Of a stretch of DNA of 64,000 nucleotides, positions 43,601 through 54,880 are shown piece by piece. Position 1 is the first letter of the stretch; each line of letters begins with the position of its first letter. Source of the DNA: Marsupella aquatica (lineage: Eukaryota; Marchantiophyta); the NCBI GenBank assembly GCA_973895155.1, contig OZ316893.1, forward strand, positions 4,030,001 through 4,094,000, read 5' to 3'. The position numbers were made by a program, and so were the translations under genes. The notes below the pieces were generated by a model. That model was not told the DNA's origin and ran no database searches. It saw only the letters and a program-made list of their open reading frames with translations.

Positions 43601-45856
43601 TTCATGGGATGGCGGGACCCAAGATATGAGTTTAGGAGGAACGCTTGCCCATAATTATTTTCTCTTTTGTTGTGGGTTGCAACCATCATTTTTTCCATTA
43701 TGCACAGAGTTTTTTTTGGGTCTGGAAGGGACAGATGGACAACCATGTTGGACTAACAGCCCGGAGACCAGAACAACTAGAATGTTCCAAAAGAGGGATT
43801 GATGGGACCAATGACATGTCTGGCGTGATAAGACATGACTCTGATAAGGATTTGATGGGGCTGGTGTTGATGCGGTTGCTTTAGGTTAACAATGAACTAC
43901 TAACCATGAGTCCTTAACCACAGAGGGCAGAGCAGCAGTGTTATAAAAACAATGTCACAGAGTCCATCCTGTTTATTAAGGGTTTAGTGCACACCAAAAG
44001 CAGAGGGGGAGGCTATGTTGCCCATCTACATGATTAGATTGAAGGCAAGCCTTTTTGACCAGATGGAACATTCCCCTTAATTAAATTGAGTAGTTGATTA
44101 AGATGGTGATCATTAGGGATAGAGTTGTTTTCTTCAGCAAGCTTTTCTTTAACCTAATTATAGCTATTATGGTGCAAAGGACATATTTGAGTTTTAGTGA
44201 ATTGAATATGTAAAAAATACACCAAGGAGGCCTGAGAGTCTGCAAAGTCAGGAGAACCCAACCGGCCAACAAGCCCAACTGGCGCAAAAGCTATCCGCAA
44301 AAGCAAAATCCCACTGAATGGGATGTAGCCTAGAATGTTCATCCCGGGACTTGCTTAGTATTTACCTTGTAGAACTTCGTGAACTCCAGAAGCAACAACA
44401 GATTAGTTTTAGTGGAAAAAGAGCCAAATTTCACCTCCATGAGCATCATTCTCCAGGTTTGCCTAAGACTAATATAGCTGGTCCTTTCTAAGATAAAAGA
44501 AAAACCCGGATGGACTGAGACGTTGTCCCTACCCATCCCCATGGACTGCATAAAGCAATAGTCACATTTACACCCTAAAGAAAAATGAACCCATCACTGA
44601 TCGCAGTTGATGATTATGACTACCTTGGAAAGAAAGTAGTAAAGATTTCATGGTGGATCATCATAGTCAAGTTACCAAAGAAACCAGATTGATAATGTAA
44701 TTGAAACCTACTGTAATCCATAAGGGATAGTTTACAATGCTTCCTAGACAAAGTGGAGCTTCTCAGATATACTGTAGTTATTTGAACTCATTCACTACAA
44801 GGACTATTATATCTTATTTTATTTTATTTATTAAAAGTGATGATTAATTTAACCAATTCATGAAACAAAAGCTATTCTACGATATTGAAATAATTAAATG
44901 GAAACGTAAATGGAGAAAATAAAATATTTTTAATGGTAAAAAGATACACAATAGATTTGATTGGAAGGTATAATATTCTGGTTTTAAAAAAGTACGTTAA
45001 CTTGAGTGTACCTTCATAATTTTTGGTTCCATTCTAAGAGATTCTCTATTCGAGTGACACCCACAAGGATCGGAAATCTTTTAAGCAAAGGAGACATAAG
45101 CTACAGTAGATGGATTGATTGGATTTGAGATGTATGCTTGAGGAGGTAAAAGCAATCCTTCTCATGTGAATGGAAGAGAACTCCCTTACAAATATCTAGA
45201 TAAGAAAATAAGGTAAGTTATCTCACAATCAAAAAGTGGATACAAGAACTAACACACCTAATAAAAAAATAAGGAATTAAAGAAATTAATGGGGTTGGAA
45301 TAAATTGAAGAATTAAAAATATCACAAAAGCATACACATTGCCTAGTAAGAACAGATGCACATGAAGGTATTAGGTATATAACAAACAATTCCAATAAGA
45401 CAAAATAGCAAGAAGGGGTCCCCACCATGTGGCAGAGTGAAAAGAATCTTTGATTACCCAGTTTTCCATCTAGTCACAGATCCCCATCTAGTCACAGATC
45501 CCATTAGCTAGAATCTCACACTTATTTTAGTCCAGGAAAATTAGATAAGACATATTTTAAGTATTTTCACACAAGGTGACATCCCCAAGGAAAGGAAACG
45601 GAGAAGCCTTCAAAGTTTACCGGAATGGGTCCTGACGACAAGTTGGAATCTGACATCCGGAACACATAACAGAAATTAATCAAGAGACGACCATCCTGCT
45701 ACAGTAGCGAACGAACAACAACAGTACCCATTTGACGGAGGATGCTCATTGCTCCATTGCTGTACCGTAACACTACGGTAGTCTGCACGAGATTTTCGAA
45801 ACTGACAGCTAGCCTTCGTCACGGGTGCGAGTGAGCCAATCTCGACGGCGGTGCGA
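40602..45856. other. Gene-poor stretch with small duplications
   Basis: No gene recognised on either strand. Structures seen are a roughly 60-bp duplication (about 41159-41250, TTACTAATAAARACTAT twice) and the 63-bp tandem repeat at 42472-42597. AT-rich from about 42900. Confidence 0.5.
42472..42597. repeat. 63-bp tandem duplication
   Basis: TTGGATGAGAAGTTAAAGTT starts both units (42472 and 42535). They differ at a few positions. Confidence 0.85.
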
Positions 45857-45894
45857 CCTTTCCTTTCCTTTCCTTTCCTTTCCTTTCCTTTCCT
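45857..45894. repeat. (CCTTT)n microsatellite
   Basis: More than seven uninterrupted CCTTT units. Confidence 0.95.
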
Positions 45895-46394
45895 CGTCTA
45901 GACCAATCGACTGCGACTCCCGTTTCTCGAGGGAGGAAATGAAAGCTGCACCCCAAAATGAGAATCCCCTCTCATCGGACATCACAAGATCACATCGTCG
46001 TTCCAGTTCATCGACGGAGATGACGGCGTACTGAACCCTTTCGACTAGATACGAGAACATCTTTCTCGATGTTCGGCTACTTTTTTGATAGAGGGCACTT
46101 TTCTGGACAGTCTAGAACATTCGAGCATTCTGAGAACGATATGGAACTGGGGTATGGTGAGGACGATCAGGTTCGCTCGGAAATAAATTTAGAAAAATCC
46201 AGTGATTGTTTGTGAAATTGGAGAAGCATGGACGGACTTGAAGGTTGTCTCCCATATCCCCATGTACTATGACACATAAACTAAGCATTTTACACCTAAT
46301 GATGAAAAAATTTAGAAAATGCCCGTGACCAAAGGGGTTTGGTCACAAAAGCTGAACTACTCTTTATAATTTGTGACCGATTAGTTATTGTCAC

Positions 46395-46560
46395 CAATAC
46401 ACATGAATGTTTCATTAGTATAGTGATCACTCTCGCAAGGGGGAGGTCTCAGGTTCAAAACTCGGGTCCTGAAATGCTTTGACCCGAATTTGACTTGCAA
46501 TAGTCCAAAAACATGACAAGTTGGGGTTGCATTTAAATTTGAGAAAATTTAATAAATACA
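46395..46560 (+). mobile_element. Possible tRNA-derived SINE fragment
   Basis: TTAGTATAGTGATCACTCTC resembles an A-box/D-arm, and GGAGGTCTCAGGTTCAAAAC a B-box/T-arm, at tRNA spacing. A hairpin GTGACCAAA-GGGG-TTTGGTCAC lies just upstream (46325-46346). No target duplication or tail was identified, so borders are guesses. Confidence 0.4.
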
Positions 46561-47984
46561 AGGAAATGATAATTCATTATAATATGATACCTCAAAATAA
46601 TATAAGTTTGAAATAGAATTCATACATGTAATTTTTATTTGATAAGAGAAAAAAATGTATCAAAACCTAAATGTATCTAAAAGACTAACCTAAATTAACC
46701 CTAAATCATCCACCACCTAATCTGAAATAAATAATAAAGAATTTAATCTTTTTCTCCTCTCATCGTCAACCTTTCGTTGATGTATATACAAACAAGCATC
46801 TAAAGGATGAACACGCTCGTAGGCAAAATATTTCTCAAGCAACAAGCATTGTATGCATTAAGAACACTCCATCGATGACAACACAAAGCCAAAGTATATC
46901 TCCAACAAAAAAGAGTTGCATCCAAATGTACTAGATTAAGTGACTATAGGCTGGTATGTAGCAAATGACTAGGTCATTGCTACCACCGGCTACAGCAAAC
47001 TCGCACTAGTCCAAGAGAATACGATAGAAAACTATCTATGAACGACCCTAATGATCGAGCGCGTCCCTCCATTACCACCTAGGCAAATGGTAGGTTGCAA
47101 GCAACGCCTATGGTGCCGCTTGCCCCAGCAAATGCCTATGAGATCATTTTGGCAAAAAAAAGGCAAAAGAATAAGCAATGAGAGGAGAAGAGAAGAGAAT
47201 GAGGAGAATGAACTGAGAGACTCTCCCTTTTATGCTAATCATATCTAAGTTCCTAATTAATGTCACACCTAACTTCATTAGCTACTAATTAATATCATAG
47301 CTAACCTAATTAAAAGCACACCCACCCATTCTTCTAGAATTACTCAAATAAAAATGTATATCTATGTTGAAAAATGAGTGAGAAGTCTACAAAAGGAATA
47401 AAAGCACATTTTTTTGTTTTGATGTTGACCCCCCTCTTGCAAGAAAAGGAAAGATTTATAAAACCTGAAATCTCTCCATTCTATGTCGTTTTTGTTCCTC
47501 CCCTTAAAAGACCCTTAAACCATCCATTGCTCCCCACTTCTAAGATAGAATATAGGGGTTAGCTAGTTCGATACACTCAACTAGTGTCTGCCTCCTCTAG
47601 CAAGAAAAAATATAAACAAAGACCATTTTGAAAATCTCTCCCTTAAATACCCTTAAACCTCTCAACAATTAAAGAAAAAATTCTTTAAACCCTTTTTATT
47701 TCTCCCCTTAAAGTAATCCTCCATCGGGGCCAAAAAATAAAAATGTCTCTTTTTGTCTTTTTGATTTCCCCCTTCTTTAAAATACCCTTGATTCTCTATC
47801 TGTTTTAATTCTCAAAGAAAATATGATAATGAGATCAGCCATGGGGCATGCTCCTTACTCATGGTTTTTTCTAAACAAAAAAGAAACCCCTTTAAAAATC
47901 TTTTCGAGGTGACCAATTTCACCCAAAAACAAAAAGGAAGCCCCTTTAAGAGTTGTACCTTTTCAAGGTGACTTTGGTCCCAAA

Positions 47985-48364
47985 ATTAAGAACGAAAGGC
48001 AAGATCGAGGCTAATCAATGCGATTAGCCTTTATTAACCCCGTACGTGACTGCCCGCTGCCCAGTATTCCTAACGTTAATATACAGTTAAATACCAAGAG
48101 CGAATCGACGTGGGCACAAACTGCCCCAAGGCTAGTTGGTAGAGGAGCTCCTTTGGGATGCAGCAGGTCCCAGGTTCGAATCTGGTCAATGACAATAGTG
48201 GCTTTTGTCATTCACCCCACCCAAAAGTGGGGATCATTCACACGCTAGTCACACTTAGAAAAAGTGTGACTCCAAAAAACAGTCGGGCAGCTAGCAGGGC
48301 AGCGGGCGGCTAAAATGGTACAGGAGGCTCATTATGAGCCTCGATCTTGCCTTTCGTGCTGAAT
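47985..48364. mobile_element. 380-bp MITE-like element with 28-bp inverted repeats and an internal tRNA-like module
   Basis: Ends 47985-48012 and 48337-48364 are inverted repeats matching at 26 of 28 positions (core ACGAAAGGCAAGATCGAGG). GTCCCAAA lies on both sides (47977-47984 and 48365-48372) as an 8-bp target duplication. The paralogous copy B has the corresponding site without the insert (ACACCCAAAGG). An 8-bp duplication suggests hAT-like transposition, but the ends do not start with the usual CAG/TAG. Inside each end is a small palindrome (GGCTAATC/GATTAGCC; GAGGCTCATTATGAGCCTC). Confidence 0.8.
48130..48195 (+). other. tRNA-like Pol III box pair inside the MITE-like element
   Basis: GGCTAGTTGGTAGAGGAGC resembles a tRNA A-box/D-arm. 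About 35 bp on, GGTCCCAGGTTCGAATCTGG is a good B-box with a T-stem. No full cloverleaf or acceptor stem is seen, so this is a tRNA-derived (SINE-like) relic, not a tRNA gene. Confidence 0.6.
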
Positions 48365-48709
48365 GTCCCAAAGGGAGATATATAAAAGCATTAAGAAATT
48401 CTAATAACTAAAAGACAAAGACATTAAATGGTGAGAGAATCAAGTACACACTTACATTGAGAGGGGAGCATTTAATGTACTTTCATTTGTGTGTAATACA
48501 ATATACAATATACACCCAATACCCCATGGTTGAGTACTGTATACAAACCAAAGAGTGTTAGTGTGAGTGAAAATAATGTGACCAAAGTATATTTTTGTGC
48601 CTCTATATGTATGAGGAGAAATTTGTATGCAGAGAAAATTGTATGCGGAGAAAATACTTTGTAGACATTTTTTGCCCCCCATCACATAACTGAACTGAAA
48701 GTTCAGCCA

Positions 48710-49403
48710 ACAAGCTACCCGACCATTATCAAAAGCGTACAATGCTTTGACATGTCTACAATAAGCACATTTCTTTGTAGGAGGGGCTTTTTCTCCCTCT
48801 TCTTCTTCTTCTCCAATCACTTCTCTTGCACTTGGAGAGCAATGGTCACGTGCAATATGTGGAGAGTCCGTTTCATGGGGCATGTGAACGTGCCTTACAT
48901 TGCCATGTTTAACACTCTCATCTCTTGCCCTAACTCCTTCTTGCCCAAAATTGTTTACAATTTCAATATCATCAAATTCCAATCGGAGTCGTACATCTTC
49001 AACTTGCACCGACACACTTGGTGGCCGTCTTCGTTCTGCTCTTGCATGCCCCACTCTATCCAAAACTGGTGAGAGATTTATCATGACCACCAAACAATGA
49101 TCAATTCTTACATCTTGTACTACAATGTCCTCTCGGATAGGGACAATTGGTATTCTCCGTCGTTTGGAATATTCATTTTTCATGCGTCCCGGGCTTGCTG
49201 CTTCAACACAAACATAGCATGAATCCCTTGGGAATTGGAACTCATCCCTTGGTTTCTCATGTTTCCCTATGTTTGCACCACAAGAGACTGTTATTTGTCC
49301 ATCCCTTACAATCACTACAAACATTTTGTGTACTCTCATCACCATCACAAAAATGGGCAGGTGTTCGGTTCAACAAGCATTGTATGCATCGAAAACACTC
49401 CAT
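48710..49403 (-). pseudogene. Reading frame with repeated CxxC...F...CxxC zinc-finger-like modules
   Basis: From ATG 49403 the minus strand encodes CIQCLLNRTPAHFC...CSDC. Near 49260 the frame changes and a second module reads WCKH...KPRDEFQFPRDSCYVC. A long charged linker with an EEEEEGEK run leads to a third module, KKCAYCRHVKALYAFDNG with a following Cys (about 48775-48710). The spacing CxxC, x3-5, KPxxxF or similar, then CxxC resembles small zinc ribbons found in phage and HNH-associated proteins. I do not recognise the plant family. One frame break makes it a pseudogene or a spliced gene. Copy A carries a homologous start (with a stop in the first module) just below 46870. Confidence 0.45.
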
Positions 49404-50363
49404 CAGTAGCACTCCATAATATATCTCCAAAAAAATAGTCGCATCCAAATGTAGTAAATTAAGCCACTTTAGGCGGATTTGTAGCAAATGACTAGGTCAT
49501 CGCTACCACTGGCTAAAGGAAACTCGCACTAGTCCAAAAGAATACAATAGAAACTATCTATGAACGACCCTAATGATCGAGCGCGCCCCTCCACGACCAC
49601 CTAAGCAAATGGTAGGTTGCAAGCAATGCCTATGGCCAAGCTATGGCGCTGCTTGCCCTAGCAAATGCCTATGAGGCCGCTTTGGCCAAAAAAAGGCAAA
49701 AGAATAAGCAAGGAGAAGAGAGAGGGGAGAAGAGAAGAGAAGAGAAGTGGAGAGGAGAGAATGAGAAAAATGAGGGAGGACTCTCCCTTTTATGCTAATC
49801 TTGCCTTGGGTTCCTCATTAATGTCATACCTAACCTAATACTCTAATTAGTATCACATCTAATCCACTTAAAAGTACACTCAACCAATTTTTTTATAATT
49901 ACTCAAACCAAAATGTAGAAATTCAGAAAATGAACAAAAGAATATCTATATTATTTGATTTTAATTTTATCTTTCTACTTTGTTAAAAATTGCCCTCAAC
50001 TAGTGTTCACCCCCTCTTACAAGAAAAAAATACAAGTTCAACCAACAAACAAAGACCAGTTTGAAAATCTCTCCCTTAAATACCCTTAAACCTCTCTACA
50101 ATTAAAGAAAAAAATTCTTAAAACCCTTTTATCCCTCCCCTTAAAGTAACCCTCCATCCGCCAAAGAAAGAAAATGTCTCTTTTTGTCTTTTTTATTTTC
50201 CCCTTCTTTCAAATACCCTTGATCCTCTATCACTTTTCACTCTCAAATAAAATAAAATAATGATAACCACCATGGGGCATGCTCCTCACCCATTGTTTCT
50301 TCGAAACAAAAAGGAAGCCCCTTTAAAAATCATCTTCAAGGTGACCAAATTCACCCAAAATAA

Positions 50364-50381
50364 TATATATATATATATATG
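50364..50381. repeat. (AT)n microsatellite
   Basis: Uninterrupted TA/AT dinucleotides inside copy B. Confidence 0.85.
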
Positions 50382-50629
50382 TTTCTTCTAAACAAAAAGG
50401 AAACACTTTTAAGAGTCGTACCTTTTCAAGGGGACCAATTACACCCAAAGGAAAATAAATATGATTCATTTCATTCAAAATGAAACATATAAAATCACTA
50501 AGAAAATAAAACAAGTAAAAAATAAAGACATTAAATGGAACTAATGGTAAGAGAATCAAGTACACACTTACATTGAGGTGGGAGCATTCAATGTACTTTT
50601 ATTTGTGTTGAATATAATATACTCTGTGT

Positions 50630-50750
50630 ACTCCAATTTGTCTTGATCTTGAATACTCCATACAAACTAAAGAGTGTTAGAATGAGTATAACTCCAATTT
50701 GTCTTGATCTTGAATACTCCATACAAACTAAAGAGTGTTAGAATGAGTAT
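50630..50750. repeat. Perfect 61-bp tandem duplication
   Basis: Units 50630-50690 and 50691-50750 are identical apart from the final base. Starts ACTCCAATTTGTCTTGATCT. Copy A has only one corresponding unit, so the duplication is young. Confidence 0.95.
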
Positions 50751-53700
50751 CTTGTGACTAAAATATATTTGTGTGTCTCTATACGTATGTGGAGAAAGTA
50801 TATGTGGAGAAAACTTATGTAGAGAAAACTTATGCGCGGACAAAAAGTTGGGAGCCATTTTGGGCTCCCATCACAAAGCTGAACTTTGTGATGGAACCCA
50901 AATCAATATTGTAATTAATTGTTTATCTACATTTCAAGTATATTAGGAGACTCCCTATACTTGAAAGTGAACTGAAAATATGTATTGAATGAAACAAAAA
51001 TTTATATCTAGCATTGTATTTGAAATTGTTGAGACCTTTGTGACGGCAAAGTACAGGAAGTGTTTATTGTAACAAGAGCAACATTCTTTGAAAAATATCA
51101 TTTCTTGGAGCTTTGCAGTGGGAAATTTAATTGAAGCCCTCTTTGTGAAAGAGCAACGCTCTCTGAAAAATAAGATTCTCAACAATACCTCTTAGATTAA
51201 AATCTGAGATAGCTTTGTTGCAGAAAGATAAGTCAAACCTCTCCTTAACACAAGAGAGATACTCTATGGAAAATACAATTTCATCTCAAGAGCAATGCTC
51301 TATGAAAATCAAGATTTGCACCCAGTTTTCCTAATAGAAATTGTTATATTGGTTCACGGGGATTGTGTTGCTTTTTTCTCCCTTTTGTGGAATTTTTGTG
51401 ATCTATTATAAACATAAAAATATTCTTGAGGGAAAAATTGAATTCATTTTGCTTTTGCTCATTGAACAAACTACTTGAGGCGCTAGAGTAAATCGTGAAG
51501 AGCTTAGTCTATATAATTTTATTACCATGAACGCCAGATAAAGTATACAAATACCTAAACACACCTTACATATTTTATGGTTTTTTATTAACTAAATAAA
51601 AATGGTTAAAGCTACCAGCTTGAGGGAAAAGGATATTAAGAGAATACAACTATTTTTGCAATCAATGCTGATTAGGTTAGTACATGGTATAGTTGGACAA
51701 AAATGTACAGAGGTGGTGCTTTGACAAGGTACTTTTGGAGAGGTGAACAAAAATGATGATCTGACATGGTATTTTTGGAGACAAGTGTAACGAATAGTAT
51801 CCAAGCATATATATATATATATATATATGTTTGAGTCAAGTACATCCAAGTTTAATTGTCCATGGGGGTTTCATAGACAACTATGAGTCCATCCTGACTT
51901 TAAATTCAAAATTGGAACTTTTGTAATATTCTAGAGATATCAGTTTATACATTGTTCTCGAAATAGAATTGAATGTAGAAAAATTATTTATGGCATTACA
52001 CGTGAGTGGTCTTCGGTTTTGCCTAAAGTGAAGGTGTAAGTCCTAATTCTCTCCACACTGTACACTGGGTGAGATTGGAAATGAAACTTGTTTTTGCTGC
52101 TGGCAAGGTCACCAAGCCACTGCACCTTTAGTTTTGAAAGTACACATCATAGTGCTAAGGACAAATGCGCCAAACTGGGAGAGGAGTTGGAAAGGGACTC
52201 AACAAGAGTGGACCACTGTCAGGCTACGGTAGTGCTGGATTAAGCTTCTAGCTCGACTAAAGGCCACAGTAAGCTCAGTATGCTATGGGAGTATCGGACG
52301 GTCAGATTTTGGGCATTCTCAGGAGAATGTACGATTAGTCACCTATGGGACCAGAAAGTGTTTTATAAATAGTCACTACTATTAGCCCCTCGACTTTACG
52401 GAAACTACAACTGTGCTATAATTTGAAAAGAAAAAATATTAGCTTTTTCACTAAGGTACTCCTGACAGCAGTTGACACCTGCAATCATTGTGTTGAGAGT
52501 TTTGACTCCTCACTCCTCAGAACTCTTGGCCTTTCTTTGCCCGGGCTTCTGGGAGGGATAAGCCTACGTCGGAATCCCGACCACCTCTGTCGTTTAGGAG
52601 CCCCAAACACGGCAAACCGGCGGGATTGCGACTTGGAGCAGTCGCGGTGTCGGGTGACTCGGGTCGTGTCGGGTCGAGCGCGGTTGGGTTGGCCGTTGGC
52701 GAAAGGGGCGGGTGGATCGACTTTTCATAATCCGTGTAATTAATAACTCCCTCGGAATCCTCCGAACGTTATCCGTCTGCAGAATCCGTTCTCGGCTGAT
52801 AGCTTTATTACTTTCACTGTGTGCGTCGGGGTCAACTGACCCCCGAACGTTACGCCGTGAATCACGGGAGTCGGCAACTTTGCTTGGGAGGAGTACTCTG
52901 TGATGACTCAGCGGTTCCTTATCGTGAATCGGCAAGAACGGATGGGGTCATGAGGTCATGGCATGAGGCTACCGCCAATCCATGCGGCCATGTATCATCG
53001 CATCAATGGCTTACACTGTCAGTCCCGTGGCACGTTGTGTTGACACAGCACGGTTGTACATGACGCTCTGGTCCCTGGTCTGGCCCCCGGGGCGTGTGGG
53101 CCTGCCCGTGTAGACAGCAGCGTACCGTGTCACGTCTTTTGGGACCGCTGTACCTCAAACACGACGCGGTGACGCACAACATTATCTTGGGGGACCAGGT
53201 ACTCAAGAGGCTCGTTTAGGTACTGTACCGTAGAGTCGGGTGGGGGCTTGGGCGTGGGTGATACCATTTGGGAGTAAGGGTTGTATAATTGGGGGTTCAA
53301 GACTGCAAGTGTTGGGAAGATAAAAACTCTCTAATAAAAACAATGTAGTTCCCAGGAGTTTTTCTTTTTTTCTTTATGTTCCATGGTGTCACACCATTCT
53401 AGATGTTGTTATAGTATATAGTGCTAGTTGAGTATATACATTTTATATATGTGCTATTGGAGCCGATAAGGTTCCATTAAGTTTGTGTGAGAAGGTAGTT
53501 CTCTTTTGTGATACATTGAATCTTTCAATGTTGAACCTTGGAAAGGGGAGCTTGTGTGATGGCTATGGTGATTGAGAGCTCTCTCTATGTAGCGTACGTG
53601 GATTCCTTGAGTGCAAGGTGCATTGGCTCGACATATGTGTGTGATCGGTTCGGACGGGATTGAATGCCTATTGTTGGCATCGATCGGTGTTCGGATTCTA

Positions 53701-54788
53701 TTGAGATTATTGTGGGTTTTGGACATGTGTGGACATGAGTTCCACTTGTATTCCATTCTCTTGTGTTTGTGATGCTGCATTGTGGATATGTTTGGATGTG
53801 TGTGACAAGCGATGTATATTGTGTAGCGATGTGTATGCGCACAACAATGGAGACAAACATTTACATAACCTCAGCCCATTCCTCAGCCCCACATATTTCC
53901 AGCAATTTCAGCTCACTATAGAATCAGAGAAGGTGGGACAAGTTTATTTTAGAAAGTTCCTGAGCCCCACAATTTTCCATGAGATGCCTTCTCACTCACA
54001 GAATCCAAGAAAGTGGGATTAGATAGCTTTAGAAAATCCTGTCCCAATTAGACTCGTGTTTTCCCAACCTTGTGAGTTAGATCTATTTTCCCTACTTTGG
54101 GGGATTTGAAGAAAAGAGGTGTGATGGGCCCCAATTTGCTTTTCAATGGGACTCATGGTCATGCAAGCTACTTTATTTGGGGAGCAGATGGATTGCTATT
54201 AGCATTTGGAAAGAACTGAATAAGAATTTGGGCCCAAGGTTGCGTGACCTTTACTATCTTTCGCTCATATTGGGGTGTCAGTACCATGGAGAAAAGAGGA
54301 CTTTTTTTCCTAGTGACTATACTTTCTCATATGAGCAAACCCCGTATTTTCATTCAGGACCTGTGCTTTGACAGTTAGGAGCTTTGACTCTTACGATACA
54401 ACTCAAATTATCACTTGAGACAATCAGACTTTGAATTTAAGCCAATAATGTTTTCCCTTTATTCTAGACATTCTCACCTTCACCTTTTTCCTCCTCCCTC
54501 TAGAAATTTTGTGGCGGGCTTCATGTTCCAGTTGGAACCCGGGTTCCAGGAATGGGTTCAGTTGTCTCCTTACATATATCTGTGGCGAAATTCGTATTTG
54601 CTCAGAGCTTACAAATCCCACACTGGTAAGGAATGTGCTAACCCCCGTTTCAACTGGGAGTCAGGGCCTGGTCAACTATTGTTCCTCGCGTTCAGTGCTT
54701 GACAGTAAGTACCTGACCTTTTACAGGTTCTACAGTGAGAATCTGGAAAAGGTTGCAGAACCAGAAGCACCAAACTGACCCGATAGTA

Positions 54789-54880
54789 AAAATCTTCCGT
54801 TGAAGCAGGATGACAAACACTTCTTGTCAGACAATGAAAATCTTCCGTTGCAGCAGGATGACACACACTTCTCGTCACTG
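54789..54880. repeat. 48-bp tandem duplication
   Basis: AAAATCTTCCGTTGAAGCAG at 54789 and AAAATCTTCCGTTGCAGCAG at 54837 start the two units. Confidence 0.85.

Larger units (their letters stand above)
46840..48715. repeat. Duplicated segment, copy A
   Basis: Aligns over about 1.5 kb with 49371-50880: shared AACAAGCATTGTATGCAT, CTATGAACGACCCTAATGAT, AAATGGTAGGTTGCAAGCAA and many AT-rich blocks in the same order. A 380-bp insertion (47985-48364) is present only in this copy. Both ends lack LTR or terminal-inverted-repeat features. Confidence 0.8.
49371..50880. repeat. Duplicated segment, copy B
   Basis: Homologue of copy A in direct orientation, without the MITE-like insertion. It ends in two adjacent perfect hairpins: GGGAGCC/GGGCTCCC (about 50850-50869) and CCATCACAAAG/CTTTGTGATGG (50868-50894). 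Confidence 0.8.

Noticed and set aside
48130-48195. A functional tRNA gene
   Set aside because: Only D-arm-like and T-arm-like parts are present; no acceptor stem pairing or proper anticodon arm could be drawn.
46840-50880. LTR retrotransposon with long LTRs around a short interior
   Set aside because: No matching TG...CA ends, no primer-binding site or polypurine tract at the inner borders, and no 5-bp target duplication.
52594-52935. Arg/Ser-rich minus-strand frame
   Set aside because: Composition driven by GC-rich DNA; no domain seen.
54415-54702. Short plus-strand frame
   Set aside because: No motif, no splice context, overlapping frames on both strands.
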